This document shows positions 6,859-8,487 of a DNA stretch of 8,487 nt, one piece after another (the first letter of the stretch is position 1; each line of letters opens with the position of its first letter). Location of the stretch: positions 1 through 8,487 of the forward strand of contig JAPSKG010000093.1 of the NCBI GenBank assembly GCA_031177795.1. The letters are read 5' to 3'. Made by a program: the position numbers and the translations under genes. The notes under the pieces are model-generated. The model made no database searches and was not told the origin of the DNA. It saw nothing but the letters and a program-made list of their open reading frames with translations. The stretch is from Domibacillus sp. GTDB taxonomy: Bacteria; Bacillota; Bacilli; Bacillales; Domibacillaceae.

Positions 6859-7181
6859 ATGAAAATAAACTTAAAGAAAAAGCAAGAGTTGGTGAGCAAG
6901 TGTATAAAGTTAAAGAAAAAAGAAAATGAAACCGCTTAATAAGCAAAAAGCCGAATATAAAAATTGAAATAAAAATAAGAATGTCCCAAAATAAATAATA
7001 GCGTCCTTGTTTTTATTTTCTAGATTTTCTAGATGTTAGTAATAGCCGCTAAGAAATTTAGTGTAAAGGCCGGAGAAAAAATTAAAACAAATTTTTATTT
7101 TGTTGGGAAGAGTGCATTTCGGTCTATCAGAAGGTACTGCGCTCATAAAAAAGAATAGGATGCAATAAAGGAGAGTGGAGA
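6859..7181. other. 323-bp AT-rich spacer upstream of rocB
   Basis: No gene is supported here. A systematic check for GG-N10-GC on the plus strand found no sigma-54 promoter. A possible SigA promoter is TTGAAA (6964-6969) with CAAAAT (6987-6992) at 17 bp, which would leave a leader of about 180 bases. Other structure: a cre-like sequence (6927-6940); TCTAGA twice with a 3-bp gap (7019-7024 and 7028-7033); and an AT-only-loop inverted repeat AACAAA/TTTGTT (7086-7091 and 7099-7104). It is unusually long for a spacer inside a pathway cluster, so some of it probably carries control sites for rocB. Confidence 0.5.
6927..6940 (+). promoter_or_regulatory. Candidate cre (CcpA) site
   Basis: TGAAACCGCTTAAT agrees with the catabolite-response consensus TGWAANCGNTNWCA at 12 of 14 positions. 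The left half and the central CG are intact, and only the last two bases deviate. It sits about 240 bp before rocB and upstream of the only SigA-like promoter I can see. CcpA control of arginine catabolism is plausible, but the site could be chance. Confidence 0.3.
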
Positions 7182-8487
7182 ATGACCATTTTAAGATGGG
7201 ATTCACCGGAGAACCTTCGTTCATTACTGAACGAGCTTGTAAGCTGGAAAAGTATTACACTGACAGAAGATGAACGCCAGTTTCCCATGAAGCTTCAATC
7301 AAAATTGTTAGACCTTGATTACTATCAAAAACACCCGGAACACCTTGTGCTTCACAATGCCGATTCAAGGCGAAAATTTTTAACTGCTCTTTACAAACAT
7401 CCAGAAGCAACTAAAACCGTTTGTTTGATAAGCCATTTTGATACAGTCAATACAGAAGAATACGGAGATTTTGAGCCGCTGGCTACGCAGCCGGAAGAAC
7501 TAACCAAGTTTTTGCCTGAAAGACACGAGGAACTAACAGAAGAAGTTTTGCATGATCTTTATTCGGGCAATTATTTGTTTGGGCGCGGCACAATGGATAT
7601 GAAAATGGGGATTGCGGTGCATATGCATCTTATTGAAAAAGCAAGTGCTGAAAAATGGCCGATCAATCTTTTACTTTTGACTGTGCCGGATGAAGAAGTG
7701 AATTCAGCAGGCATGCGCCATGCCGTTCCTAAACTAATTGAACTGCAGGAAGAGTTTGGCCTGGAATACACATTGTTTTTAAATAGTGAGCCTGTTTTTA
7801 CGCAAGAGCCGGGAGACCTTCAATATTACATTTACTCTGGTTCTATTGGGAAAATTATGCCGGGAGCTTTATTTTACGGAAGGGAAACACATGTAGGAGA
7901 ACCGTTTAGCGGGCTGACGTCTCCTTATATTGCTTCATTTTTAACAAGAAAAATGGAATGGAATAAAAATTTCCAGGAAAAAGTCCTTGAGGAAACAACA
8001 CCTCTTCCTGTTACGCTGCAGCAAAAAGATTTGCGCTTGGATTATTCTACTCAAACCCCTTACCGTTCCAGTGCCCTGTATAATGTTTTTTTGATGAAGC
8101 AAACAGCGGAAGAAGTAATGGAGAAATTCGAGCAAGCAGCCCGGCAAGCAGCAGCAGAATGCAATAAAGCTTATGAGGAAATTTGTGCAGATCATGGAGT
8201 AGATCCGGTGGGAGAAGTAAGCGTTCTGCGGTATCAGGAATTGCTTGAATATGCCATTGATAAATTTGGTGAATCTTTTGTAACCGAAGTGAAAGAAGAA
8301 GTTTATGCCCACGAAGAATGGGACGACCGTGAAAAATCATTCCGCATTGCGGACAAGCTAATTATTCAATCGCAAGAGTTAGCTCCTGCTATCATTTTGC
8401 TTTATGCGCCGCCTTATTACCCGGCTGTAAGTTCAACAGGACATCCGCTGGCGGAAACGTGCACAGCTTTTATAACCGAGTTAGCCA
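7182..8487 (+). CDS. rocB: RocB-type M20 family metallopeptidase homologue (3' end outside window)
   Basis: The frame is open from ATG 7182 to the right edge, giving 435 codons. B. subtilis RocB is about 565 residues as I recall, so roughly 130 are missing here. AAAGGAG (7167-7173) lies eight bases before the ATG. It belongs to the M20 zinc-peptidase/deacylase clan. H85 and D87 (SHFDTV) come first, then bridging D139 in GRGTMDMKMG, general base E171 and ligand E172 in PDEEVNS, acidic ligand E203 in NSEP, H237 in the lid domain (ETHVGEPFSG), and H421 in SSTGHPLAE as a likely last ligand. All expected catalytic residues are thus present. The spacer between the first two motifs and the segment 290-400 are longer than in short M20 enzymes, as in RocB. 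The family role is in arginine use, but its substrate is not established. No signal peptide is seen, so it is probably cytoplasmic. It is separated from rocD by a strong terminator. Confidence 0.87.
   Translation, partial: MTILRWDSPENLRSLLNELVSWKSITLTEDERQFPMKLQSKLLDLDYYQKHPEHLVLHNADSRRKFLTALYKHPEATKTVCLISHFDTVNTEEYGDFEPLATQPEELTKFLPERHEELTEEVLHDLYSGNYLFGRGTMDMKMGIAVHMHLIEKASAEKWPINLLLLTVPDEEVNSAGMRHAVPKLIELQEEFGLEYTLFLNSEPVFTQEPGDLQYYIYSGSIGKIMPGALFYGRETHVGEPFSGLTSPYIASFLTRKMEWNKNFQEKVLEETTPLPVTLQQKDLRLDYSTQTPYRSSALYNVFLMKQTAEEVMEKFEQAARQAAAECNKAYEEICADHGVDPVGEVSVLRYQELLEYAIDKFGESFVTEVKEEVYAHEEWDDREKSFRIADKLIIQSQELAPAIILLYAPPYYPAVSSTGHPLAETCTAFITELA

Noticed and set aside
6890..6906. Sigma-54-like TTGGTGAGCAAGTGTA before rocB
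   Set aside because: The -24 side is only partial and the essential -12 GC is replaced by TA.
6859..6939. Small lysine-rich 26-codon ORF starting inside the rocD terminator tail
   Set aside because: Its ATG overlaps the terminator U-tract region, there is no ribosome site, and its composition simply reflects A-rich DNA.
7033..7158. 41-codon plus-strand ORF upstream of rocB
   Set aside because: No Shine-Dalgarno sequence precedes its ATG, no family is recognised, and an ORF of this length is expected by chance in spacer DNA.

Overview
The window reads as a low-GC Firmicute chromosome, most likely a Bacillaceae member. The genes start with strong AGGAGG-type Shine-Dalgarno sequences. The proteins match the Bacillus Roc arginine-catabolism set by length and motif, and both a sigma-54 (SigL) promoter and a RocR-type activator are present. 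It holds six protein genes, and I see no RNA genes, mobile elements or CRISPR.

Layout, left to right: a bidirectional terminator (38-70); chrA on the minus strand (69-1253), a two-domain CHR-family chromate transporter; a minus-strand terminator (1354-1386); rocF arginase on minus (1443-2345); rocR on minus (2442-3845, GTG start), a PAS / AAA+ / Fis-HTH sigma-54 activator; a 214-bp divergent control region with two tandem palindromes and a near-perfect -24/-12 promoter; rocA (4060-5607) and rocD (5620-6822) on plus as a tight two-gene operon closed by a GC-rich terminator (6827-6858); a 323-bp AT-rich spacer; and the first 435 codons of a rocB-type M20 metallopeptidase homologue (7182 to the right edge).

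The Roc proteins form one pathway. Arginase splits arginine to ornithine and urea. RocD transaminates ornithine to glutamate semialdehyde (pyrroline-5-carboxylate). RocA oxidises this to glutamate with NAD. RocR, presumably responding to ornithine or citrulline as in B. subtilis, would bind the tandem palindromes and open the SigL promoter of rocA-rocD. The role of RocB is not established. No arginine permease (rocC/rocE) and no glutamate dehydrogenase (rocG) lies in the window.

I did not find a new biological system. The points worth a second look are regulatory: the divergent rocR/rocA region, the absence of a SigL promoter in front of rocF and rocB, the true start of rocR, and the gene order, which combines parts that B. 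subtilis keeps in separate operons.
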